Source: Hoylesella timonensis S9-PR14
Lineage (GTDB): Bacteria > Bacteroidota > Bacteroidia > Bacteroidales > Bacteroidaceae
Direction: 5' to 3'
Assembly: GCF_000762405.1 (NCBI RefSeq)
Contig: NZ_JRPQ01000277.1
Coordinates: 1-48,560, forward strand
DNA length: 48,560 bases
The position numbers and the translations under genes were made by a program. The notes below the pieces were generated by a model. That model saw only the letters and a list, made by a program, of their open reading frames with translations. It had not been told where the DNA came from and did no database searches. This document shows, in pieces, positions 32,706 through 40,502 of the stretch; positions within the stretch are counted from its first letter, which is position 1; every line of letters begins with the position of its first letter.

Positions 32706-34076
32706 ATGTATCAGCGATTGCTCGATAAATATAACGTCCCGGTGCCTCGGTACACCAGTTATCCCCCCGCCAACTATTTTCACGAACTGACCACAGACCA
32801 GTATCTCTCTGCCATAGAAGCCTCCAACCACCATGCGCACCAGCCGTTGGTGTCCTTTTATCTGCATATACCGTTTTGTAGACATTTATGCCATTACTGC
32901 GGTTGTAACTCCTACCCCATGGTGAACCAAGACATGAGGAGAAGATATGTTGATGCCTTGCACCAAGAAATAGACCTCATTGCCAGTCATTTAGACACCC
33001 AAAACCGCCAAATTTCGCAGATACACTATGGCGGAGGAAGTCCTACGGCATTGCCCATTGCAGACTTAAAGTCGCTCAACGAACACTTGCGCTCGTTGAT
33101 GCCCACCATTGCACATCCAGAAATCGCCATAGAGTGTCATCCCGGTTACTTGGCAGAAGGAGATTGGGAGGCATTGGCACAATGTGGTTTTAATAGATAT
33201 AGCTTGGGTATTCAGGATTTTGACGAGCATGTGTTGAAGGCAGTCAACCGCCGTCCGTCACTCCTTCCTGTGGAAGAGATTATGCACCTCCTGCGCGAGC
33301 AGGGTGCAACGGTGAACATGGATTTGCTGTTTGGCTTGCCCTATCAAACACCCAACTCGTTTGCTCGAGCCGCTGAACAGGCAGCGAATCTACATCCTGA
33401 CAGGATTGTGACCTTCAGTTATGGCCACGTGCCATGGGTGCACAAACGCCAGCTGATACTCGAGAAATTGGGATTGCCACAAGACGATGACAAACAAGAG
33501 ATGTATCGACGGGCAGCAGAAGTGTTACATACGGCAGGTTATCGCAGCATTGGCATGGACCACTTTGTGTTACCTACCGACGAACTGAGTGTGGCATTGG
33601 AAACAAAACAGCTGCATCGTAATTTTCAAGGCTATTGTACACGCCGCACCACAGGGCAGGTGTATGCGTTTGGCGTGACAGCTATCAGTCAGCTACAAAC
33701 GGCATACGCACAAAATGGGCGTGACATTCAGGAATATATCCGCTGCATAGAAGCAGGAAAACCTTACACCTATCGTGGCTACGAGCTTACAACGCAAGAG
33801 CAGATGGTGCGTGAGGTGATAGAGCAGATGATGTGTAACTACCATTTCTCTTGGTCGGAAATTGCGGCGCGCCTTGGGTGTACACCTGCCGAGGTGAAGG
33901 CAGCCACGAACTATGATGAGCAGAAATTGAAAGAGATGGAGGCAGACGGCTTGATACAGCTCAGCGAGGACAGCATCAGTATGACTCAGACAGGGTCGCC
34001 CTTTGTACGCAATGTGGTCGCCACCCTCGACCCACTCATGGCGCACACCGATAAAAAGTTTTCCAAACCTATATAA
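32706..34076 (+). CDS. hemN: Oxygen-independent coproporphyrinogen III dehydrogenase
   Basis: This 456-residue radical SAM enzyme converts coproporphyrinogen III to protoporphyrinogen IX without oxygen. The cluster motif is FCRHLCHYCGC, with Cys58, Cys62 and Cys65 as 4Fe-4S ligands and the HemN-typical extra Cys67. IHYGGGSPTALP is the GGGTPT-type SAM-binding motif, and IECHPGYL and MDLLFGLPYQT follow. Length matches true HemN (about 450) rather than the shorter HemW. hemG follows 288 bases later on the same strand. The two enzymes catalyse consecutive steps. Confidence 0.95.
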   Translation: MYQRLLDKYNVPVPRYTSYPPANYFHELTTDQYLSAIEASNHHAHQPLVSFYLHIPFCRHLCHYCGCNSYPMVNQDMRRRYVDALHQEIDLIASHLDTQNRQISQIHYGGGSPTALPIADLKSLNEHLRSLMPTIAHPEIAIECHPGYLAEGDWEALAQCGFNRYSLGIQDFDEHVLKAVNRRPSLLPVEEIMHLLREQGATVNMDLLFGLPYQTPNSFARAAEQAANLHPDRIVTFSYGHVPWVHKRQLILEKLGLPQDDDKQEMYRRAAEVLHTAGYRSIGMDHFVLPTDELSVALETKQLHRNFQGYCTRRTTGQVYAFGVTAISQLQTAYAQNGRDIQEYIRCIEAGKPYTYRGYELTTQEQMVREVIEQMMCNYHFSWSEIAARLGCTPAEVKAATNYDEQKLKEMEADGLIQLSEDSISMTQTGSPFVRNVVATLDPLMAHTDKKFSKPI

Positions 34077-34167
34077 AGATGAATTGGTGAGCGGTGGTGA
34101 GATTTGAATTTTACTATCGTTGACCCACAAGAAAAGTAACTTAAGATGAGCGCAGCAGCGCAATTTA

Positions 34168-34360
34168 GGGCGGTTCTATAAATTAGCTTTGTCAGATTGC
34201 GAGGCTGTTTTTGTGGTCAATTTGTTTGTAAGTGAAGGAGTATAGCGGGCTATACGACTGAACGAGCAAGCAAATTGAACCAAAAAGAGACCGCAAGATG
34301 ACAAAAACGTAAACTGACTGATATACTAAAACTTTACGGCGGTAATTTATAGAACCGCCC
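34168..34360. mobile_element. MITE-like element, copy 2 (193 bp)
   Basis: GGGCGGTTCTATAAATTA (34168-34185) and its exact complement (34343-34360) form perfect 18-bp terminal inverted repeats. The interior is non-coding and includes TATAGCGGGCTATA, an internal palindrome. TA flanks each side, which may be the target duplication. The right end, inverted, matches the left end of the element at 6370. It occupies most of the hemN-hemG gap and ends 4 bases before the first hemG ATG. Confidence 0.75.
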
Positions 34361-34364
34361 TATA

Positions 34365-35810
34365 ATGATAAAAAGAATGGCAGAAAATAAAGACAACGTC
34401 TCCATAGAGAGCAAACCTACTCATGAGCATCAGCCTGCCCAAGAAGCCTCACGACACGTCGATGTGTGTGTGATAGGTGCAGGCTTAACAGGACTCACCA
34501 CCGCCTTCCTGTTGAAGCGGAAAGGCAAAGAAGTGGTAGTGATAGAGAAACAACCCCGAATTGGCGGACAGATACACACTCAACAGGTGGGCGACTATAT
34601 CATGGAGAGCGGTCCTAACACGGGCTCGGTATCTTTTCCAGAGGTGGCAGAGCTGTTTGAGGCACTCAACCAAGAGTGTAGCATGGAGACCGCATGCGAA
34701 TCGTCGAAAAGGCGTTGGATATGGAAAGGAGGGCGTTTTCACGACTTACCAGCAGGACCGATAGGAGGGTTGCGCACGCCATTGTTTACGTGGTACGACA
34801 AATTCCGCATCTTGGGAGAGCCTTTTCGTGCCAAAGGCACCAATCCTGACGAGACCGTTGGCGCATTGGCAGCGCGCAGATTGGGGAAATCGTATCTCGA
34901 TTATGCGGTAGACCCCTTTGTATCGGGCGTGTATGCTGGTAATCCGATGACCTTGGTGACCCGATTTGCATTACCAAAATTATACCTATTAGAACAAGAA
35001 CACGGTAGTTTTATTCGTGGAGCCATTGCCAAAGCCAAAGCGCCGAAAACAGAAAGAGACCGACGGGCAACAAAGAAAGTGTTTTCTGCACGTGGCGGTT
35101 TGAGTCATTTGGTCAACGCCTTGGGCGATGCTATTGGTGCAGCGCATCTCATTACTGGTGCTGACGGGGTGGAAATCAATCCTACGGACGGTGGATATGT
35201 GGTGAAGTACACCACTGGTTTAGGACAAGGGCAAACTGTGTACTGTCATGAAGTGGTTACTACTTGTGGGGCTTATGCGCTGCCCGCTCTGCTGCCTTTC
35301 ATTCAACAATCGTTGATGTCCAAGATATCGAATTTGTTTTATGCGCCCATCGTACAAGTGGGGGTAGGCATCAAAGACACGCAAGGGGTATCGCTTAACG
35401 CCTTTGGTGGGTTGGTACCGTCGTGCGAGAAGCAACAAGTGTTGGGCATACTGTTCCCCTCCAGTTGCTTCGAAAATCGTGCTCCGCTCGGCGGTGCTAC
35501 TCTCTCGTTCTTCTTGGGAGGGGTGCGACATCCAGATTTCTTATCGAAGACAGATGAAGAACTGACAGCCATAGTAGAAGATGCCTTACACCGTATGTTG
35601 AAGTTGCCTGCTTCTGTGCAGCCAGATGCCATTCGCATCTTCAGGCACGAGCGTGCCATTCCGCAGTACGTGGCATCGAGTGGCGAACGCTACGCTGCCA
35701 TTGAACAAATACAGCAGCAATATCCGGGCTTGATTTTGGCTGGAAACATCAGAGACGGCATCGGCATGGCGCACCGAATACGTCAGGCTTTTGAGGTGGC
35801 AAAGCAGTAA
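34365..35810 (+). CDS. hemG: Protoporphyrinogen oxidase, HemY/HemG flavoprotein type
   Basis: The 481-residue flavoprotein oxidises protoporphyrinogen IX to protoporphyrin IX. The FAD-binding VIGAGLTGLTTAFLLKRKGKEVVVIEK is near residues 36-62. GGQIHTQQVGDYIMESGPNT is diagnostic of the family, and GLILAGNIRDGIGMAHRIRQA is the C-terminal FAD contact. This enzyme class normally uses oxygen, which is notable in an anaerobe with HemN. An alternative start 12 bases downstream (34377) lies in better A-rich context; the upstream one abuts an inverted-repeat element that may carry its control sequences. Confidence 0.92.
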   Translation: MIKRMAENKDNVSIESKPTHEHQPAQEASRHVDVCVIGAGLTGLTTAFLLKRKGKEVVVIEKQPRIGGQIHTQQVGDYIMESGPNTGSVSFPEVAELFEALNQECSMETACESSKRRWIWKGGRFHDLPAGPIGGLRTPLFTWYDKFRILGEPFRAKGTNPDETVGALAARRLGKSYLDYAVDPFVSGVYAGNPMTLVTRFALPKLYLLEQEHGSFIRGAIAKAKAPKTERDRRATKKVFSARGGLSHLVNALGDAIGAAHLITGADGVEINPTDGGYVVKYTTGLGQGQTVYCHEVVTTCGAYALPALLPFIQQSLMSKISNLFYAPIVQVGVGIKDTQGVSLNAFGGLVPSCEKQQVLGILFPSSCFENRAPLGGATLSFFLGGVRHPDFLSKTDEELTAIVEDALHRMLKLPASVQPDAIRIFRHERAIPQYVASSGERYAAIEQIQQQYPGLILAGNIRDGIGMAHRIRQAFEVAKQ

Positions 35811-35830
35811 TCCACTCCTATTGTGTTATT

Positions 35831-36040
35831 GCAACGGACAGCAAATAAAAATATGATAGCAACGGAAGGGCACGAACAATATCCGTGAAGCTCCAGTGCA
35901 ACGGACAGCAAATAAAATTATGATAGCAACGGAAGGACACGGAGTAACACGGACAACGTCCGTGAATATCCGTGAAACTCCGATGCAACGGACAGCAAAT
36001 AAATTGTTATAGCAACGGAAGAACACGGAATGGCACGGTT
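35831..36040. repeat. Array B of the 86-87-bp repeat
   Basis: Units start at 35858, 35924 and 36011, preceded by a partial unit. The first full unit lacks about 21 bases that include the CGGACAACGTCCG hairpin. The last is truncated. A short inverted relic lies at 36192-36229. Confidence 0.85.
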
Positions 36041-36100
36041 CTTTCGATGAAAGGAAATATGGTTAACAACGAATTTAACAAATGAAACGAATCAACTCTG

Positions 36101-36170
36101 CAAGACAATGAACGCCAGCGTTCAGCGAATGAATAACAAATTTAGCAAGACAATTATTTTTAATAACGAA
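36101..36170. repeat. Dispersed repeat with GAACGCCAGCGTTC palindrome, copy 1
   Basis: The block CAAGACAATGAACGCCAGCG (36101-36120) with following CGAATGAAT recurs at 36728-36761. A neighbouring GACAATTATTTTTAATAACGAA segment recurs in altered order near 36690-36715. The two copies flank the palindromic cluster. Confidence 0.65.
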
Positions 36171-36309
36171 TAAAGCTTTTGCGAGATTTCACGACACGTC
36201 CGCGTCCTTCCGTGTCCTTCCGTTGCTACAATAAGAAATATTACGTTTCGCTACCTCTTTTTGCTTGAAATTCTGTTGTTTTACCTTGAACAAAATGGTT
36301 TGCACACAG

Positions 36310-36590
36310 CAAAGACGGGCTGAAAGCCCAAAAGGAAATTAGCCCAGGGACATCGTACAACAGTTGATGTTCCGAGCAAAGACGGGCTGAAAGCCCAATA
36401 AGAATACAGCCCAGGGCAACGCCCTGGGGTACATTGAAGCAAGTTATTTGCGCTCTGAAAGAGCAAAAGGTGGAACGCACGAACCTTTCTCTGGCTCCTG
36501 TTGCGCTTACAGCGCGCAATTAGTTAGCTACTGACCACCCAGGGTGTTACCCTGGGCTGTATTCCTTTTGGGGCTTCGCCCCGCCATTGC
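36310..36590. repeat. Composite palindromic repeat cluster, copy 2
   Basis: It is the inverted counterpart of the cluster at 31-245. Modules are GGGCTGAAAGCCC at 36317-36329 and again at 36384-36396, CCCAGGGCAACGCCCTGGGG at 36410-36429, and GCGCTCTGAAAGAGC at 36450-36464. GCGCTTACAGCGC at 36503-36515, CCCAGGGTGTTACCCTGGG at 36538-36556 and GGGGCTTCGCCCC at 36570-36582 follow. The first AB pair is duplicated and partly truncated. Confidence 0.8.
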
Positions 36591-36727
36591 TTGTAACTGC
36601 AATCGTCAATAATAGTGATTTTTATTTCGGGTATTGGGTGTGAGGTTGCAACAAGGATTTTTTTAACAACGAACAGAATTTGTATTGAACAGGACAATTA
36701 TTTTAACAACGAAGCGAATTAACGCAA

Positions 36728-36761
36728 CAAGACAATGAACGCCAGCGTTCTACGAATGAAT
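36728..36761. repeat. Dispersed repeat with GAACGCCAGCGTTC palindrome, copy 2
   Basis: It matches the block at 36101-36134 except for two bases next to the palindrome. Confidence 0.65.
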
Positions 36762-36787
36762 CTCACGACAGCAAACAGAATTATTAA

Positions 36788-36865
36788 AGCAACGGATTAA
36801 CACGGAAGAACACGGAAAACGTCCGTGAATATCCGTGAAACTCCGATGCAAAAAACAACAAACAA
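36788..36865. repeat. Single copy of the 86-87-bp repeat, site C
   Basis: It starts AGCAACGGATTAACACGGAA and contains the AACGTCCGTG, ATCCGTGAAA and CTCCGATGCAA blocks of arrays A and B in the same orientation. Confidence 0.8.
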
Positions 36866-36945
36866 CCTGTTAGCCTTTGTTTTAACTGCATTACTCTGCG
36901 GATAAAAAGAACGGTGGACAGAAGAGGAGTTAATGAGACCGTTTG

Positions 36946-36977
36946 TTGGTGAGTTTCGTTGAATTTTGTTATCTTTG
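36946..36977 (+). promoter_or_regulatory. Promoter of the DUF389 gene
   Basis: TTGG at 36946-36949 and TATCTTTG at 36970-36977 are 20 bases apart, 40 bases upstream of the start codon. Confidence 0.6.
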
Positions 36978-37017
36978 CAAAATAGAACAATCTAATAGCT
37001 GCGAGATATTATACAAA

Positions 37018-38373
37018 ATGGAAAAGGTTTCGTTGAAGGCATATTTGAGACAGTATTTCGATATGTCGGAGAATCGTGAGAAGGAAGAGGATGTTGTTAA
37101 AGATATAACATCAGGAGTAACCTTTAAGGGAGCCAACCTCTGGATTCTAATATGTGCCGTGTTTATTGCTTCTTTAGGACTCAATATCAATTCTACGGCG
37201 GTTATTATCGGAGCAATGCTCATTTCACCACTCATGGGACCCATCTTGGGTATGGGATTAGCGGTGGGCATTGATGACTTACCGCTGTTGAGACGAGCCG
37301 TAAAAAACTATATGGTGGCGACCATTATTGGTATTATCACCGCAACCATTTACTTTTTCTTATCACCTTACCAAGGTGTACAATCAGAGTTGTTGGCGCG
37401 TACGGAGCCTACCATATACGATGTTCTCATCGCCTTCTTTGGTGGTGCTGCAGGTATTGTGGCTGCCTCTGTCAAAGACAAGGGCAATGTGATTCCCGGT
37501 GTGGCGATTGCCACTGCATTGATGCCACCGCTATGTACGGCAGGATATGGTATTGCTTCGGGGAACTTAGCCTTTTTTGCGGGTGCTTCTTTATTGTACT
37601 TCATCAATACCGTCTTCATTGCTGTGGCAACCACCTTTGGTGTCTTCTTGTTGCGTTTCAGACGCAAACACTTTGTGGACCCTCAACGGTGTAAATTTGT
37701 ACATCGAATGATTATCGCCATTGCCGTGTTAACTATGATTCCGGCAGCTTATATGACTGTTCGAATGATGCGATCGAGCTTGTTTGATAGACAGTTGAAT
37801 ATCTTTGTTCGAAACAGCTTAAACTGGAAGGGAACGCAAGTGGTCTCACAACATCTCTATGGCGACAGCGTATTACAAATAGTGGCATTAGGGAAGGAGA
37901 TTACGCCTGAGCAAAAGAAGAAAGCACAAAAGGAGCTGAACGAACATTCGCGACTAAAACATCTCAAGCTTGCCGTTATACAAGGAACAGAATCCTCCGA
38001 ATTTTCTCCAGAAGAAGGTTCTCTTCTAACAATTTCGAAGAGTCAGGAACAAAGCATCAAGGTACTGCAACAGCAAGCAGCTGAAATCACAGACTTACAG
38101 CAAAGGTTGGAGAAAGTGAACTCTTATTCAAAGTTGAGCACAGAGATGTTTAACGAGATGTTGGTGTTATATCCCGGAGTGCAGTCTTTTGTATTGACGC
38201 CAGTTGTTGAAGCTAATTTGGATTCGACAGCAAACAAACCTTACATTTTAGCCATTGCTGAATTCAAATTGAAGAAACCACTGACAAATGAGCAAAATAA
38301 TCAAATGCGTGAATGGATTCAGAAACGCACAAATGAAGAGAGCGTAAAGTTGGTGACCACCTATACCAAGTGA
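37018..38373 (+). CDS. DUF389 family membrane protein
   Basis: The 451-residue protein has about six transmembrane segments between residues 40 and 255. They include the family hallmark ALGLN-type SLGLNINSTAVIIGAMLISPLMGPILGMG and the VATALMPPLC-type GVAIATALMPPLCTAGYG. A long hydrophilic C-terminal part (about 260-451) contains a probable coiled coil around SQEQSIKVLQQQAAEITDLQQRLEKV. No biochemical function is firmly established for the family; a transport or channel role is conjecture. The start at 37018 is preferred because it follows the promoter box and an upstream in-frame extension overlaps that box. Confidence 0.88.
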   Translation: MEKVSLKAYLRQYFDMSENREKEEDVVKDITSGVTFKGANLWILICAVFIASLGLNINSTAVIIGAMLISPLMGPILGMGLAVGIDDLPLLRRAVKNYMVATIIGIITATIYFFLSPYQGVQSELLARTEPTIYDVLIAFFGGAAGIVAASVKDKGNVIPGVAIATALMPPLCTAGYGIASGNLAFFAGASLLYFINTVFIAVATTFGVFLLRFRRKHFVDPQRCKFVHRMIIAIAVLTMIPAAYMTVRMMRSSLFDRQLNIFVRNSLNWKGTQVVSQHLYGDSVLQIVALGKEITPEQKKKAQKELNEHSRLKHLKLAVIQGTESSEFSPEEGSLLTISKSQEQSIKVLQQQAAEITDLQQRLEKVNSYSKLSTEMFNEMLVLYPGVQSFVLTPVVEANLDSTANKPYILAIAEFKLKKPLTNEQNNQMREWIQKRTNEESVKLVTTYTK

Positions 38374-38389
38374 GAAGGCAGCCTGCGCA

Positions 38390-39184
38390 TTAAGGTTTCG
38401 AGGCAATGAGATAGGCGGTTAAGTCGTCAAAGGAATGAAACTTCGTGGGAATCTTATCCACTTTCAAGCCTATTAGCTTTGCTTGCGCTGCAGTATAAGG
38501 ACCCATGCAGGCAACATCAATCAACTCGAGAACACTATCGGCATCGGTGCCATACACTTCTTCGAGACCTTCTTTGAATGCCACCACCTCACTACCACTG
38601 GTAAATACTACCGTAGAAATTTGTTGGTCGATGATTAAATCATACGCTTTTTTACGCTCGGAAAGTTCGGAAGCCATATTGACGTACGCATCGATGCGCT
38701 GCACATCTATGTTCAACTCCTTGAGTCGTTTGATGAAGACAGGAACCGTTTGAGGTTCTTCCAAATCCACGAAGGCAGGCGAGAGAGCAACAATGCGGCA
38801 TCCCTTAGTGAAGCCACGAGCCTCTAACGCTTGGGCTATGCCGAGCGGACTGGACTCCTCGGCAATGAAAGGAGGAGTGACTCCTAATTTATCTTGAAGA
38901 TAATCATTGTCTTTTCCAATAGCCAAGAATTGAGTTTGGGTGAGGTCACAGTGATTGTGTCCATAATAATGCATGGCATCAATGGCTTTTCGACTCAAGC
39001 AAACCACAAAATCATACTCATGAAGATGGGTGCACAAGTCCTGCATCTGCTTGTTGTTCGTAGCAATAGTAGATTGAACCATCGGGATATGGACGACGCT
39101 CACTTGGTCTTGATACCGCTTGAACGAAGCCTCTAAGCGAGAAGAATAATGTTGAGGGGCAGTGATGAGAATGGTTGGTTTCAT
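38390..39184 (-). CDS. hemD: Uroporphyrinogen-III synthase-like protein
   Basis: The 264-residue cytoplasmic protein resembles HemD, which closes and isomerises hydroxymethylbilane to uroporphyrinogen III. It shows the two-domain alternation of the family, opening with ILITAPQHYSSRLEASF. VVCLSRKAIDAMHYYG lies in the first domain, and VVFTSGSEVVAFKEGL and VACMGPYTAAQAKLIGLKVD in the second. HemD is poorly conserved, so family assignment rests on pattern and length. Its start overlaps the MFS stop by 4 bases (ATGA), which implies translational coupling to a transporter operon. It may therefore act on imported tetrapyrrole or simply be housekeeping; hemN and hemG lie 4 kb away. Confidence 0.8.
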   Translation of the reverse strand: MKPTILITAPQHYSSRLEASFKRYQDQVSVVHIPMVQSTIATNNKQMQDLCTHLHEYDFVVCLSRKAIDAMHYYGHNHCDLTQTQFLAIGKDNDYLQDKLGVTPPFIAEESSPLGIAQALEARGFTKGCRIVALSPAFVDLEEPQTVPVFIKRLKELNIDVQRIDAYVNMASELSERKKAYDLIIDQQISTVVFTSGSEVVAFKEGLEEVYGTDADSVLELIDVACMGPYTAAQAKLIGLKVDKIPTKFHSFDDLTAYLIASKP

Positions 39185-40416
39185 AGCGTATCTTCATTTT
39201 TGAGAGGAAGTGAACTCCTTTTTGAACGTTTGAACAAAACAATCACATAGAGCAGAGACACGGCAGCAATGACCGCTTCTATACAGAATAGTCCATGATA
39301 TCCCAAGCGGTCGGCAATATTGCCACTGATAAGCGCCATTAACAAGCCACTGATATGAGTAATAACGATTTGGATGGTGAAATCGGTTCCTTCACGACCT
39401 TGGCGAACAATAAACATGGAAGAAGTGTACACCACTACCGTTCCCATGCCATAGCACATCCAAAGGAACATGATGCCTCCAATGAGCCATGGCTTCGTGG
39501 GCGAAGAAAATGAAATCATCGTGAAGTAGACCGTAGCAATGAGGATGAATACCGCAAAGAGAATCTTCACTCGCTCAATGCCGAAACGCCGGATGAGCAT
39601 ACTGGCAGGATAAGATACCACCATGGCTGCCGAGATGCCGACAATGCCATTGAGGACACCAATCTCTTTCATGTTGTAACCAAGATCTACCATATACGGA
39701 CGGACCACAGAAAGCAGTCCCATGATGCTGGCATAATAAAGGAGTAAAAAGATAATCTGTGGATAAACTTCACGTTGGTTGAAAAACCAAATAAAATCAT
39801 TCCATTTCGCTCTCTGGCTTTTCTCTTTTGGACGAATCAATGCAATCTTTTTATTCAAGATTAAAGGAAAGATTGCCAAAAGCACAAAGACACTGAGACA
39901 TTGAGTGACTAAGTTCCAGCCGTAATGATGCAAAACGATTAACAACACCCCACTGCCCAACAAACTACCGCCAAAGCTTCCCATGGATTGCATGCCGTTC
40001 ACAAAGCTCTTTTGTTCCTTGTGCGTACACAATATGGCCAGTGCATCGGTCGCAATGTCTTGTGTGGCAGAGGCAATGAGTGAAAGGAATACCAAGACGA
40101 TAATCAGTTGGATGTTGGTTTCTAAGTTTAACAATCCTGCACCAAGTATCAGGACAGCGTAAACAACTTCGGAGGAAATAATCCACCGCTTGTAGTCTTT
40201 TACGCTCATACACTGTCTATCTACCAAAGGCGACCAAAGGAATTTGAGAATCCATGGCACCTTAATCAGCTGCAGCAAACTGATGGTTGTCAATGAAAAT
40301 GCCTGCTCGCGCATCAACACCTGCAATGCCGTTGAGAAAAAACTCATGGGAACGGCTTGCGCAATGTATAAACTAAAAAATGTTCCTAATAGATGTGACT
40401 TGTTCTGAGTTGACAT
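39181..40416 (-). CDS. MFS permease of the AmpG/RhtX-like type
   Basis: The 411-residue inner-membrane protein has about 12 hydrophobic segments. LIKVPWILKFLWSPLVDRQ and LIASATQDIATDALAI are typical of AmpG-like permeases, a group that also includes the siderophore permeases RhtX and FptX. It lies 86 bases downstream of a TonB-dependent receptor and overlaps the HemD-like gene by 4 bases. The most likely job is moving the receptor's ligand, a siderophore or porphyrin, from periplasm to cytoplasm. A muropeptide or sugar substrate cannot be excluded. Confidence 0.82.
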   Translation of the reverse strand: MSTQNKSHLLGTFFSLYIAQAVPMSFFSTALQVLMREQAFSLTTISLLQLIKVPWILKFLWSPLVDRQCMSVKDYKRWIISSEVVYAVLILGAGLLNLETNIQLIIVLVFLSLIASATQDIATDALAILCTHKEQKSFVNGMQSMGSFGGSLLGSGVLLIVLHHYGWNLVTQCLSVFVLLAIFPLILNKKIALIRPKEKSQRAKWNDFIWFFNQREVYPQIIFLLLYYASIMGLLSVVRPYMVDLGYNMKEIGVLNGIVGISAAMVVSYPASMLIRRFGIERVKILFAVFILIATVYFTMISFSSPTKPWLIGGIMFLWMCYGMGTVVVYTSSMFIVRQGREGTDFTIQIVITHISGLLMALISGNIADRLGYHGLFCIEAVIAAVSLLYVIVLFKRSKRSSLPLKNEDTL

Positions 40417-40502
40417 AAATGTGATGCAGGATGTAAAGTGTCAGACAAGGTGACACATAGAATTGTTCGTTTCTAAATTGATTTCAACACCTTTTCTTGC
40501 AT

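Noticed and set aside
36241..36519. Minus-strand ORF over the palindromic cluster
   Set aside because: Its codons come from the palindrome modules and it lacks any protein signature.
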